Shown: in pieces, positions 32,522-43,035 of the stretch
Layout: every line of letters begins with the position of its first letter
Numbering within the stretch: position 1 is the first letter of the stretch
Assembly (NCBI GenBank): GCA_020310875.1
Contig: CM035428.1
Span: 100,542,661 to 100,606,660, forward strand
Length of the DNA: 64,000 nucleotides
Reading direction: 5' to 3'
From: Ceratopteris richardii
Taxonomy: Eukaryota; Streptophyta; Polypodiopsida; Polypodiales; Pteridaceae
Made by a program: the position numbers and the translations under genes
Notes under the pieces: model-generated
What the model saw: the letters and a program-made list of their open reading frames with translations, nothing else
What the model was told of the DNA's origin: nothing
Database searches by the model: none

Positions 32522-33309
32522 TGATGGAGTATATCCACTCCTAGTTGCAACATAAGAATGATAGGCCCTTCCTGGGACCAAACAGTTCACTACCACAATC
32601 CACCAAAAATTGAATTGTTCTTTGGACCTGAAGACTCAACTTATGAAATTTTGCACAGTTAAAATAGACTCTCTAAGCTTTCCAAAAAGCCATAGATCAC
32701 TCCATTTGGAGAATGCGACCTATGTCAACCTCCTTGTACAAGACATATCAAAATCTGCCCAAACTGGTAGCTTGCACCTATGTGTACCTTCTAACACACA
32801 TATACTTGGGAATATGCAGAGATCAAACCAGAGAGATTTCAAGCTCAATATACTCAATGTTAATGAACACTTGATAGTAAGATTACATCCAAAAGAAATC
32901 TTACAATCATAGTAACAAAATGAGCTATCTTGCAAATGAATCGAACTACTACACAAAGAGATATGGGTGATCAAAGATCACTTCCTATGAGAAAACTCCA
33001 GGCAAGCAAGGGGCTAGCTTATACCTAGAGTAAACACTCCTAACGAGAGCTTAAAAGTGCTCAAATGGTAGAGGAGGATGGCCGCGACTTTGTTCCATGT
33101 GTTTGCTTATATAGTGCTCAAAAAGGTAGTTGTAGATTTGAATTCAAAAATGCCCTCCAAATGATCCCGACTTTTCTCCATCAATTAGGTGAGTAAAGAG
33201 CTGAGGAAACTCGTGGAAAAGTGGTTGTATATCCTACCAAAAAGTGTGAGTGATGTGGCACTTCAACTTATCATGAGTTCCCACACTTGATATTGCGAAA
33301 AGTCTAACA
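32522..33309 (-). repeat. 3' LTR of element C
   Basis: 788 bp, homologous to 36881-37655. On the minus strand it starts TGTTAGACTTTTCGC and ends CTCCATCA. TATA box on the minus strand at 33106-33113. Its last about 20 bp (plus-strand left end) differ from the other LTR by a small insertion. Confidence 0.92.
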
Positions 33310-33324
33310 CTCCGCCTCAAGCTC
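33310..33324 (-). other. Polypurine tract of element C
   Basis: GAGCTTGAGGCGGAG on the minus strand directly precedes the 3' LTR start. It is imperfect but in the right place. Confidence 0.6.
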
Positions 33325-33329
33325 AAGTG

Positions 33330-36300
33330 TTAGTCTCCATTGATCTCCTTCAAGTTGAGGTTGATCTTGAACTTCTCCAACTTGCTTGCATCCATAAACT
33401 TGGTCATGATATCTGCTAGCTGATCCTTGGTGTCGATGTACTTGATGTTGACTTCTTTTGCTAGTACCTTCTCTCTGATGAAGTGATAATGGATCTCTAT
33501 GTGCTTGCTTCTTGCATGGAACATAGGGTTGCTTGCTAGATGAATGCTTGACATGTTATCTCCAAATAGAATGAACTTTTTGACCTCCACATCCAAGTCT
33601 TTGAAGAGCTCCTTGAGCCACATGATCTCAGATGTAGCAAGTGCTAAAGCTCTGTACTCAGCCTCAGTAGATGATAATGCAACTCTAGGTTGCTTCTTGG
33701 ACATCCATGAAATGAATCTTTGACCTAGCATGAAGACATAGCCAGATGTGCTCCTTCGATCCTCCTTTGAACCAGCCCAATCAGCATCACTAAAGCCTTG
33801 AGGTTGTAGTCCATCTTCATAAGGGTAGTACAACCCTTGGTTGATAGTGTGCTTATGTACCTAAGCAATCTCTTGGTTGCATTCATATGAACATCAGTTG
33901 GTGAATTTAGAAATTGAGAAAGAACTCCTACAACATCAGACAAGTCAGGTCTTGTGATGGTAGCATAATTAAGGCTTCCAATTATGCTTCTATATGTGGA
34001 AATATCTTCAAGAGGTTGTCCTTCACCTTCACATAACTTAGTTTTTGGATCCAGAGGTTGTGTGAGTGGCTTACATCCACTCATACCATACTTATAAAGT
34101 ACATCTAGCAAGTATTTCCTTTGAGCAAGGTAAATACCATTTTCCACATAAATACTTCAATCCCAAGAAAGTATTTAAGAACTCCAAGATCTGAAATCTT
34201 GAATTCATTTCCAAGCTTGGCCTTGATCCATGTGATACCTACATCATCACTTCCTGTTATAATCAAGTCATCCACATATATACATACATAGACAACTAGT
34301 CCTCCTTCCTTCTTGAGGTATAAGGAAGGATCTCCATCACTTGGCTTGTATCCACACTTGCACAAATACTCCACAAGCCTTTGATTCTATGCGCTAGGAG
34401 CTTGCTTTAAACCATACAATGCTTTTCTAAGTTTACAAACAAAATCTAAATATTTAGGGTTCTCAAGCCCTAATGGTTGAGTCATGAGACTGTCTCTTGC
34501 AAATCACCATTGAGAAAAGCATTCTTTACATCCAATTGATATATTGTCCACCTCCTAGATGTAGCAACCCCAATGATTACCCTAATTGTGGTAATCTTTG
34601 CAACTGGGCTGAATGTTTCTTCATAGTCAATCCCATAGGATTGAGCAAATCCTTTTGCCACAAGCCTTGCTTTGAACCTAACAATTGAACCATCAGAATT
34701 TCTCTTCACTTTATAGACCATTTGTTACCAATTACCTTCATCCCTTCTTGTCTTGGAACAAGACTCCATGTGTTGTTGTCTTCAAGGGATTTGTACTCTT
34801 GTTCCATAGCTTCTTGCCACTCCGTTGTATCTTTGGCCTCCTCATAGGTAAAAGGTTCATGATCTTTGATAACCTTAGTCATGAAAGCATAATGCCTAGC
34901 AATATAACTATCATAAACAAGCCTTGAGATTGGATGTTTTACCCTTGTTGAACTCCTTTCTTCTCCTTTTCGTGGAATGAACCTTCTTTGCCTTGATGCC
35001 TTGATTTCTGCTTTTGATGTAGCTCCCCCTTATAACATAGGTTCCTCAAAGTCTTCAACTTCATGTCCATCTTCATCAAGCTCTACCAATCTTGCCTTTC
35101 CTTTATTCGTTGATTGATGGGCTGAATCCATGCTTGAACTCCTTTGTATGCTTGGACCACTGATTTCCAAGCTATCTTGAAACCTAGCTTCATATCTTCT
35201 CTCTGCCTCTTCAATATCTTCATCCTGTAATGCAACTTTGGAAGCATAACATGGTTTGAGTTGATCGAACACTACATCTCTAGATACCTTTAACTCCTTA
35301 GTATTAGGATTGTAGCACCTGTAACCTTTTTGCTCCATAGCATAACCATATAAACAATTGCATCCATCTTACCTCTCAACTCTTGTGGCACATGTGTGTA
35401 GCATACACAACCAAAGATTCTAATGTGTGAAAGGTCTGATTTCCTTCCACTCCATGCCTCCTCAGGTGTCATGTCATGTACCCCTGATGTGGGACACCTA
35501 TTCATCAAGTACACAGCAGTAGATACAGCATCTGCCCAATATGTTAAAGGCACATTCATTTCATTTAACATACTCCTAGCAATTTTAGAAATATACCTAT
35601 TCTTCCTCTCTGCCACCCCATTTTGTTGGGAAGTATACCTGCAAGTGATTTGCCTCTTTATACCTTGGTCCTACAAGAAATCACAAAAAGCATGGGAGAA
35701 GTATTCTCCCCCTCCATCAGACCTTAGGGTTTTGATGTAGCAACATGTATCCTTTTCAACTTGTGCCTTGAATCTTTTGAATACATCAAACACATCTGAT
35801 TTTTGCTTTATACAATACAACCATACTTTTCTTGAGTATTCATCTATGAAGGTTACAAAGTACCTATTACTAGCAAAAGAGGGCTCTTTGGTTGGACCCA
35901 CACATCTGTGTGCACAAGGTCTAACACACCATGTGCTACATGTCCACTCTTCTTGAAGGGCTGCCTAGTAGACTTGCCTAGTTGACAAGCTTCACACATC
36001 TCATGCAACATTTTTAATGAAAAATGTGGTAAACCTCTTACCAATTGCCTCTTCTCCATTTCTTTAAACCTTTGAATGTTGATGTGACCACACCTTTTAT
36101 GCCACAAATCCAAATCTCCAATCTTCTTGTTGCCATAGGTGATGAACATTTCCTTGTTGCTTTGTCCTTTGCCAATGTCAAGAGTGAACATCCTTCCTTC
36201 CTTCTTTCCTTTGGCTATCAGCTCATAGCCATTCCTTGGGTCTTCAATAAAGCATCCTTTGTGGTTGAACTTGACTTGGTATCCCTTTTCAACCATGTGT

Positions 36301-36702
36301 CCAACAGAGATTAAGTTCTTTGTAATAGTAGGAACATGCAATACCTCAGATAGTCCTTTTTCTTTATGGTTGTCTTCAAGCTTCACATCTCCCATTTGTT
36401 GTATCTCATGCTCTGTGTTGTCTCCTGTCTCCACAAAGCCTATTTGCTTGTTCCCATTCTCTAATGGCTCTCCTTTGATTCTCAGTAGGTGTATGTGGAT
36501 CTATGTATGGCTTCACCTAAGTACCACTAACCAACCCCCAAATACCCTTTCCCATGAGGAAGTTAGAGATTCTAAACTTCCAAGGTTGGTAATTGCTCTT
36601 TTCAAGCTTCTCAATCTGAGTATTATAGTCTCCCATTGTGTATGAGACTATATGTGGATCATAATCCCTCCTTGGATTGTGATAGATGTGAGAAAGAATC
36701 AT
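33330..36702 (-). pseudogene. Degenerate copia gag-pol of element C
   Basis: In coding order: a short gag start (EKLEKSNYQPWKFRISNFLM, 36517-36702); a jump at about 36450 to post-protease sequence (LSEVLHVPTITKNLISVGHM), so most of gag and the DSG protease site are absent; pre-integrase DLWHKRCGHINIQRF and CEACQLGKSTRQPF; integrase core (FVTFIDEYSRKVWLY, LRSDGGGEYF, TSQQNGVAERKNR); RT ([44 protein letters not shown] with YVDD intact); RNase H (GFSDADWAGSKEDRRSTSGY, ALSSTEAEYRALA, HARSKHIEIHYHFIRE). About eight frame breaks. It is non-autonomous now, possibly mobilised in trans before decay. Confidence 0.9.
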
Positions 36703-36867
36703 ATGTTACCTTCCCACAAGACTCTCCACTTGTCGTGAACTTTCAATGATGATAAAAGCTCCCCCTTGCTTCAAATCCTTCTTCAAATCTTGTTGGTCTT
36801 TGCTTCAATCCTTGGCTCTCAAGAAAATTCAAGGCCTCCTTTTGATGTATTCAATGCTCAATGATGA

Positions 36868-36879
36868 GCTCTGATACCA
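36868..36879 (-). other. Primer-binding site of element C (initiator tRNA-Met)
   Basis: TGGTATCAGAGC on the minus strand, one base after the LTR end, is the standard plant copia primer site for initiator tRNA-Met. Confidence 0.92.
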
Positions 36880-36880
36880 A

Positions 36881-37655
36881 TGATGGAGTAGTTTCAACAG
36901 AAGAATGATAGGCCCTTCCTAGGACCAAATAGTTCACTACCATAGTCCACCAAAAATTGAATTGCTCTCTCGGCCTGAGGACTGAACTTATGAAATTTTT
37001 CACAGTAATAGTAGACTCTCTAATATGTCCAACAAGCCATAGATCACTCAATTTGGAGAATGTGACCTATTTCAACCTCCTTGTACAAGACAGATCAAAA
37101 TCTTCCCAAACTGGTGGCTTGCACCTATGTGTACCTTCCAACACACATATACTTGGGAATATGCAAAGATTAGACCAGAGAGCTTTCAAGCTCAATATAA
37201 TCAAGGTTAATGAACACTTGATACTAAGATCACATCCAAAAGAAAGCTTACAATCATAGGAACAAAATGAGCTATCTTGCAAATGAATCAGACTACTACA
37301 CAAAGAGATATGGGTGATCAAAGATCACTTCCTATGAGAAAACTCCAGCAAGCAAGGGGCTAGCTTAGACCTGGAGTAAACACTCCTAATGAGAGCCTAC
37401 AAGTGCTCAAATGGTAGAGGAGGATCGCCATGACTTTGCTCCATGTGTTTGCTTATATAATGCTAAAAAAGCTAGTTGTAGATTTGAATTCAAAAATGCC
37501 CTCCAAATGATCCCGACTTTTCTCCATCAATTAGGTGAGTAAAGAGCTGAGGAAACTCGTGGAAAAGTGGTTGTATATCCTACCAAAAAGTATGAGTGAT
37601 GTGGCACTTCAACTTAGCATGAGTTCCCACACTTGAGATTGCTAAAATTCTAACA
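36881..37655 (-). repeat. 5' LTR of element C
   Basis: 775 bp, homologous to 32522-33309. TATA box on the minus strand at 37452-37459. It ends in CTCCATCA before the PBS. Confidence 0.92.
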
Positions 37656-39505
37656 CAACGAAATACAAAGGAGTTACAAGTACGCTTAGATGCACTCACC
37701 CTGCAGAATGAGGAGCTTAACCGAAAATATCAAAACTTGGAAACCGAATATCAGACACAGCAACAAACTTTTGAAGCTCAAGTTCAGGAACAGGTCAAGG
37801 AAGTTGAATCACAATTAGATGTTTACTTGATGTGAAATGTCCAACTGTCCTGCAACATGGTGCTTCTTCACCGCCACCTCAACGCTGCAAAGGAGGAAAA
37901 TCAACGTCTGCAATAATAAAATCGTGAGAATTTTGAAGCTACATTGGACAATACGGATACACCTCTTAGTCCATCTCGTTTTCAAGCCATCCCCCCCGAA
38001 TCGATGTAGATCCTCCTGGAAGACCATGCACATATGCTTGAAGACTATGACCGTTTATAGGAAGAATGCCGAACCCTCAAGGACACCAATAAAACTTTGT
38101 TGCTTAAAGATTATTTGGGACCCACTATTGTACAAGAACTGGCACCACTAGCGCCTCTCTTGGAAGAATTGACCGTGCTACGTATGAAAGTACAAGAGTT
38201 AGAGACTCAAGTATCTAATATGACGGAACCCCCTCGACCAGATTCACCACCCGATCTACTGGATCCAGAGGAGACGATACCTATCCCTATCGAGGAAACA
38301 TTCGAAGAAGACTATGTACCTTACCTATTGTTGGTGGCCGCTCATGCCTTGAAGGGTAGGACACCTACGAATTACCTCCGGCAACTTGGTTAAAGACCAT
38401 CGAAGAATTGGGTAAGACACACTCTGCTCGCGTAGAGGCGCAACTCCATGCAATGGAAAATCTCGAAGAAGTTATTTTGAAGTCACCCTATTTTGCCGCT
38501 ATCGCCCCCCACAGACATATAATGTCCAGTGAATTATAGTATAAGCCATATTTCCTTTTGCTAGAAGAATATAATTTTCAAGTTGAGCGCGAGACTCAAA
38601 AGTGCCCCATGCACGCCACGCATTTCGAGCCCGAAGATGTTCCACCAAAATCAGAGCGAGGCCACATATATCAACCCACATGGTGCGTAGACTTACTACA
38701 AAAGTACCCGGAAATGATGCATACATGGATGCGTGCACCGACACACTTGAAGTACAACCCGTGTTATGGACCAATTCCGCGCAGATGTACTTGGAAGGCA
38801 TTTGCTATTAAGGTTTAGAATAATCGTCAATGCCGAGATTGGCTCAATTATCCATACCTCGTGTCTCCCATGAATAATACTCCGACTGTCGGCTATATGA
38901 TGGCCACCATTTGTCATTGGTTGCCTCGTCTACACAAGATGACAGATATTGCCGCTCAAATGACTATAAAGATTTTTTATATGATGCAGATAGTATTCAA
39001 GACCTTTCGACATGTCAAGGCTCCCACTGTCAATACACCAGGCTTTGAATATGGGAACTTGGACCTAGTTTACGACATGAGCACAATACCTTCTCTCAAG
39101 GTATGCTATGCTTGGCACTGCAGATTGAAGTACATGCCCGCCTGCTACAAGTAGACGTTTGAAGAAATGTTCACCACCGGCTTTTGGGAATATCACTCAG
39201 AAGTGTTTATCAGTCATCCAATGCATTTGCTACACTTGTTTGCTTGTGAACGAATCATGTATTCAGAGCATTATATGAGCCCACCTCCAGATGAAACCCA
39301 ACCCATTAATTGGGAGAAACTTGAACGTGATCTTATCCGGGGACTTCGCATCACAGAACACACCTTGGCAATGGACCTGCTCACCAACTACATTACTCAC
39401 GCGAAACCAGGTTTTATCAGGGACAACAAAAACGAGGAGGAGGGGAGTGTTCAAGCCAAAGGCTCGAGTACTGGTTCTCATCATAGAAGAAGAGGAAGCA
39501 CTTAA
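37656..39505 (+). pseudogene. ORF3 of element A, coiled coil and C-terminal domain
   Basis: Resumes at the element C target site with a coiled coil (NTKELQVRLDALTLQNEELN and onward to about 38240). A Pro/acidic stretch follows (38220-38330). The conserved C-terminal domain starts at 38558: QPTWCVDLLQKYP, WMRAPTHLKYNPCYGPIPR, DWLNYPYLVSP, TIPSLKVCYAWHCRLKYM, MFTTGFWEYHSEVF, INWEKLERDLIRG. These match the C-terminal part of B's ORF3. The last open stretch (39167-39505) runs through the PPT, where the purines encode NEEEGS, and ends 58 bp inside the 3' LTR. TAG/TGA/TAA stops occur near 37832, 37915, 38011, 38390, 38816 and 39152. Confidence 0.72.
39434..39447 (+). other. Polypurine tract of element A
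   Basis: GAGGAGGAGGGGAG immediately precedes the 3' LTR TG. It lies inside the open C-terminal stretch of ORF3. Confidence 0.85.
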
Positions 39506-40057
39506 AGCTACTTAGAAGATTTCATCATGGCAATAGTGATTTTTATCATTAAACCAATGTATTATATACAACTCCATTTTGTGCAAGCCGAGGAGTCCTC
39601 GAGCTTGAGGAGTCTAAGTAGAAAGGTCACACCAATCTTGGTAATTTTTGGAAGCCATTCGATAGTTCAAATTAGAGGTAGAACCTAATTTTTTAACTAT
39701 ACCGATCACTAGATGTGAAACCGATCAAAACTAGGCAAAAACTATAAATAGAGATAGAGAGCTCATTTTGAGGTTGTTGTTAGTTTATGATTGAACCTAT
39801 GAGCTAGAGCTAGAAGAACTATTGTAGCTAGAAAATGATGAATATGATTATGAGTACTTTTCTTGCCTTCCATTGATCTCCATCGTGACTTTCCTAGTGT
39901 GTGTGTATGCATGTGTGTGTATGCTCTTGCATTTCTCACCATCTTCTTCATACACATCATTCTCTCTTGATCTTCATATCTGCCTAAACTCTCCGCGGAT
40001 TGACAATTACGAGGTGAAGCTCCTCACGTTGGTACTTTCCATTGTGTTGGAGTGACA
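39448..40057 (+). repeat. 3' LTR of element A
   Basis: 610 bp, starting TGTTCAAGCC and ending GAGTGACA. TATA box TATAAATA at 39743-39750. Flanked by the TSD ACTAT at 40058-40062. Confidence 0.92.
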
Positions 40058-41425
40058 ACTATGAAAGATCTGTAAATGATTCGGCATGTGTAGTACATGA
40101 TTCTCAGGCTATGTCAGATGCAAAGCTTTGGCATGCATGCTTTGGTCATCTGAATTTTGCTAGTCTGCTATGCCTGCAAAAATCTGAAATGGTTTACTCT
40201 TTGCCCAAACTCAAGGCACCCAGAAAACATGTTTATGAAGGCTGTATTTTGGGCAAAATGTAGTGTTCCTCCTTTCCAACATATGGTTCAGTTCGGGCTA
40301 CCCAGAAATTGCAGGTTGTACACAGTGATGTCTGTGGTCCTATGCAGACACCTTCTTTTGGGAACTATCTTTACTTCGTGACTTTCATCGATAATTTTTC
40401 CAGGCATGCATGGGTATATCCATTGAAGGCAAAGTCTGAAGTGTTTATGTGCTTCAAACAGTTTCTGGTTTTGACTACAAAACTGTCAGCATGTAAAAAG
40501 GGCACCCTCCGTTCTCATCGAGGGGGGAATATATGTCTTCTGACTTTAATGCATTTCTGGCTGAACGTGGGATAAAACATCAGTGTACAATGCCATATAC
40601 ACATCAACAGAATGGGGTTGCTGAACGGAAGAACAAGTCACTCATGGAGATGGCTGTTAGATATGCTCAATACTCCACCCTCATGTGACCACAAATGATC
40701 CATGGTGCTCTAAGTTGTAAGGCCCCCATTATGAGGAGAAGCCATTATGAGAGCCCGGACATTTGTGGAACCCTAACTTCCAAGTTAGATGAGGTCTATG
40801 TGTGACCGTTGATGGTTGTAGATGATCTTTGTGAGCCTAGTCGTTAGGTTAGGTAGGGCATATACTTCGAGGCCATTGAGTTGCCATTTAATGTGAAAAT
40901 AAAGGCCCTGTGGCGTCGCGCGGTTTCCCCATAGAACCTTAATGGGGGGAGTGCAGAGGGGGGCTTGCCCTCTTCTGCAGGGTGCAAGGGGCATATCCCC
41001 CAGCTCGTAGGGCCGAGATGGTAGGACTTCTGGTCGTGGAGATATTGTCGGACCATATATTTTACCGACTATTTTGTATCTCCCCACTACGTTTATCTAT
41101 ACGGAACCGCCTTGTAAAAGCTATATAAGCACGGCCCAGGTTGAGCTTTACATAGCATTGCACACTAGTAAGCCCTTCATCTAGAGTCTGTCTAGATCAT
41201 CATCTAAGCTCCATAGTGGGAGCGCACAGGTGGACAACACCATCATTGTAACTGCATTATGCTCGACAATCTGATAACTTGAGTTCTCTATCTCTCAGTC
41301 TACGTCTATCTTTGTCTGCATTTTTCTCTCAACTCTGTCTATAGGTCTATTCCGCTGTGCTGTTATTTTCTTACAATGGCGAGGTGTATGGTCAAGAGTC
41401 AGGCTTTACCACATAGTTTCTGGCT
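40058..41425 (+). pseudogene. Copia element Cp1, integrase part (downstream of element A)
   Basis: Continues the polyprotein broken at 1137: DAKLWHACFGHLNFASLL (pre-integrase), CILGKM, VVHSDVCGPMQTPSFGNYL, FVTFIDNFSRHAWVYPLKAKS (first catalytic Asp), a damaged second-Asp region (LRSHRGG), then QNGVAERKNKSLMEMA (Glu). The solo LTR at 40655-41375 interrupts the MEMA...RCMVKSQALPHSFWLA stretch. Homology to the related element D ends at about 41425, so Cp1 is truncated and lacks RT, RNase H and a 3' LTR here. Confidence 0.87.
40655..41375. mobile_element. Solo LTR in the integrase of Cp1
   Basis: 721 bp starting TGTTAGATATGCTC and ending TTTTCTTACA, flanked by a perfect 5-bp TSD ATGGC (40650-40654 and 41376-41380). 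TATATAAG at 41122-41129 suggests plus orientation. There is no internal domain, so it is the product of LTR-LTR recombination. Sequence is unlike the other LTRs in the window. Removing it restores the conserved MEMARCMVKSQALPHSFWL reading. Confidence 0.88.
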
Positions 41426-41597
41426 CGCTTGCAATCTTACTATGATCAAATATCCTAATACTTTCACAATGAGAGCCCTTTCCTTCTAAGGTGATAGCAT
41501 GAGAGCCCTCTCCTTCTAGACCTCCACAATATCCATCACGAGGGCAAGATTATAAATAAGTTACTTTTTTTGGAAGCCTTTTGGCGTCCATCCCCCC
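41426..41597. other. Short spacer between Cp1 and the first SINE
   Basis: Holds a near-duplicate 20-bp block (ATGAGAGCCCTTTCCTTCTA at about 41469 and ATGAGAGCCCTCTCCTTCTA at about 41500). No ORF or other signal. Confidence 0.5.
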
Positions 41598-41760
41598 TTT
41601 TTTTTTGAGAGTACAATAAATTGGAAACACACTCACACACCCGATCTCGTAAGGTAGAGGCACCCATCTTTGAGGAACTCATAGATATGTCTAGCCAAGA
41701 CTTGAACTCAGAACTTTCTCCTAAAGACTCAAGGCATCAAACCACTAGGCTACGCAGGCT
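41598..41760 (-). mobile_element. tRNA-derived SINE, copy 1
   Basis: On the minus strand: an A-box-like TAGCCTAGTGGTTTGAT near the 5' end, a B-box-like GAGTTCAAGTCTTGG, then the tail GGGTGCCTCTACCTTACGAG...TTGTACTCTCAAAAAAAAA. The 3' half closely matches copy 2. The 5' half differs, so it is a related subfamily sharing a 3' end. I found no convincing target-site duplication. Confidence 0.7.
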
Positions 41761-41916
41761 TGGATGCAAAAAAATCTATATTGGAAGGTGATCCCTCGTT
41801 TAAATAAATTCAAGGTGGGTGGAAGTTCTTAAGGAAGACGGATAATCTTCTCATATCCATATCCAACAACGACCATCATTTTTGTTCTGAAATTTTGAAG
41901 CAACGAAGAGATAGAA

Positions 41917-42081
41917 TATCCAGCGGGCATGGTTTAGCAGATGTGCCTTGTATTCGTAGGCAGATGTCCAGGGTTCAAATCCCGCGTAAGACTATATGCC
42001 TTAGAGTTCCCCAAGAAGGGTGCCTCTACCTTACGAGGTTGAGTGTGTGCCTTTTCAATTCATTGTACTCTAAAAAAAAAA
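41917..42081 (+). mobile_element. tRNA-derived SINE, copy 2
   Basis: About 165 bp ending in a poly(A) run, flanked by a perfect 15-bp target duplication AACGAAGAGATAGAA (41902-41916 and 42082-42096). An A-box-like GGTTTAGCAGATG and a clear B box GGTTCAAATCC lie 30-70 bp from the 5' end, then GGGTGCCTCTACCTTACGAGG and CATTGTACTCTAAAA. The perfect long duplication implies a fairly recent insertion just upstream of RPL12. Confidence 0.85.
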
Positions 42082-42096
42082 AACGAAGAGATAGAA

Positions 42097-42468
42097 GCAC
42101 CATAGATTTACGAATTTGCATATGCTACCCGAGCTCTTCTCAATCCATCGCTTGGAGAACCTTGTATGTAGGAGTAGCCCCCCCCCCCTTTTTTTTCTGT
42201 GTCATCCCTCCTTCAATCACCTGAATTATGTGCACGTCTGAGAGCGTCAAATTTCAAGATCATGTTGAACGCCCATTAGCATTATAGAGACGCCCATCTG
42301 GACTACTTGGAGCCATATGCCTGCAGAAACACTAGGAGGCTTATCCGTCTCGCCCTCCTCATCTCCTCACTTGGGTTTTGGAGAGTCGAATCCTTTCGAG
42401 CAAGAAAGTGCGCCAACTACAGAGGAGGAGATTGAGTAAAGGAAGGAAGAGGGTGTAGTAGAGGAATA
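42097..42468 (+). promoter_or_regulatory. Promoter and 5' untranslated region of RPL12
   Basis: About 370 bp between the SINE and the RPL12 start, less AT-rich than the flanks. It contains a C9/T8 homopolymer run (42178-42197), CT-rich tracts (42345-42370) and a purine-rich segment (42420-42465) just before the ATG. No strong TATA box; TATAGAGA at 42283 is a weak candidate. Confidence 0.5.
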
Positions 42469-43035
42469 ATGGCAGCCTCATCTTATCGTACACTTACCGT
42501 GGCACAATGTTACACAGGGCCCGTCGCTTCATCCTCGAGCCGCAGTCAATTCATTGGCCAAACTCTTCGGATTGCGCCCATGTCCGGAAGACGCTCGTTT
42601 CCCTCCATTTCAGTCTGCACGCCAAGGGCAGCCGTAGACACGGCAAAAATTGAGGAACTCGGAAACAAGCTGAAAGAGCTAACCCTCGAGGATGCGCGTG
42701 GTTTAGTCGAATGGCTGCAGAATGAGCTAGGAGTATCTGCAGCGTCCATTGCTCCAGTCGCTGTAGCCGCACCCGGTGGTGCCGGGCCGGCTGCGGAAGC
42801 TGCTCCAGCTGTCGAGGAGCAGACAGAGTTTGATGTAATCATTGAGGAAGTGCCGACCGCACAAAGGATTGCTGTTATTAAGGTCATCCGTTCTCTTACA
42901 ACTCTTGGCCTGAAGGAAGCGAAGGACATGATCGAGGGATTACCAAAGCCTCTGAAGCAGGCTGTGAGTAAGGAGGATGCAGAGGAGGCAAAGAAGCAAA
43001 TGGAAGCAGCTGGTGCAAAGTGCTCTATCAAGTGA
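42469..43035 (+). CDS. RPL12: Plastid ribosomal protein bL12 (nuclear-encoded, intact)
   Basis: A 188-residue intact single-exon ORF. Residues 1 to about 54 are a Ser/Arg-rich chloroplast transit peptide ([13 protein letters not shown]...). About 56-95 is the L12 N-terminal dimerisation domain ([30 protein letters not shown]). About 97-120 is the Ala/Pro/Gly hinge. About 121-188 is the C-terminal domain ([45 protein letters not shown]). L12 dimers form the ribosomal stalk that recruits and activates translational GTPases in the plastid. The ATG sits in a good context (ATAATGGC). Length fits plant plastid L12. Only the last residues (CSIK rather than the usual VSIV-like end) are slightly unusual. 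It is the only clearly functional gene in the window. Confidence 0.97.
   Translation: MAASSYRTLTVAQCYTGPVASSSSRSQFIGQTLRIAPMSGRRSFPSISVCTPRAAVDTAKIEELGNKLKELTLEDARGLVEWLQNELGVSAASIAPVAVAAPGGAGPAAEAAPAVEEQTEFDVIIEEVPTAQRIAVIKVIRSLTTLGLKEAKDMIEGLPKPLKQAVSKEDAEEAKKQMEAAGAKCSIK

Larger units (their letters stand above)
32522..37655 (-). mobile_element. Element C: Ty1/copia retrotransposon inside ORF3 of element A
   Basis: LTRs at 32522-33309 and 36881-37655, an initiator tRNA-Met PBS and a PPT define a minus-strand element of 5.1 kb. The TSD is CAATG (32517-32521) against CAACG (37656-37660); the single mismatch is a CG-to-TG change. The LTRs differ by roughly 5% plus indels by eye. It has a shortened gag/protease and many frameshifts. 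It is a different copia family from Cp1/D. Confidence 0.93.
1138..40057 (+). mobile_element. Element A: giant Ty3/gypsy LTR retrotransposon hosting three further insertions
   Basis: Bounded by LTRs at 1138-1750 and 39448-40057 that start TG and end CA. It is flanked by a 5-bp TSD ACTAT at 1133-1137 and 40058-40062. A tRNA-Asp-type PBS follows the 5' LTR and a purine tract precedes the 3' LTR. Order: leader with repeats, gag, [element B], protease, RT, RNase H, integrase, second protease-like domain, W-x-P-K region, ORF3 (cut by an LTR-like insertion and by copia C). Without its guests it would be about 15.2 kb. It lies inside copia Cp1 and is therefore younger than Cp1 but older than B and C. 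The LTRs differ by roughly 5-6% plus indels by eye. Coding parts carry many stops and the RT is truncated, so this copy is dead. The lineage is nearest to the Athila/Tat (OTA) side of Ty3/gypsy by primer site and size; exact placement needs a tree. Confidence 0.93.

Noticed and set aside
40785..41087. 100-codon minus-strand ORF inside the solo LTR
   Set aside because: It overlaps promoter-like LTR sequence and has no homology; shadow ORF.
41598..42081. tRNA genes, because of A-box and B-box matches
   Set aside because: No cloverleaf-forming sequence; poly(A) tails and a target duplication identify SINEs.
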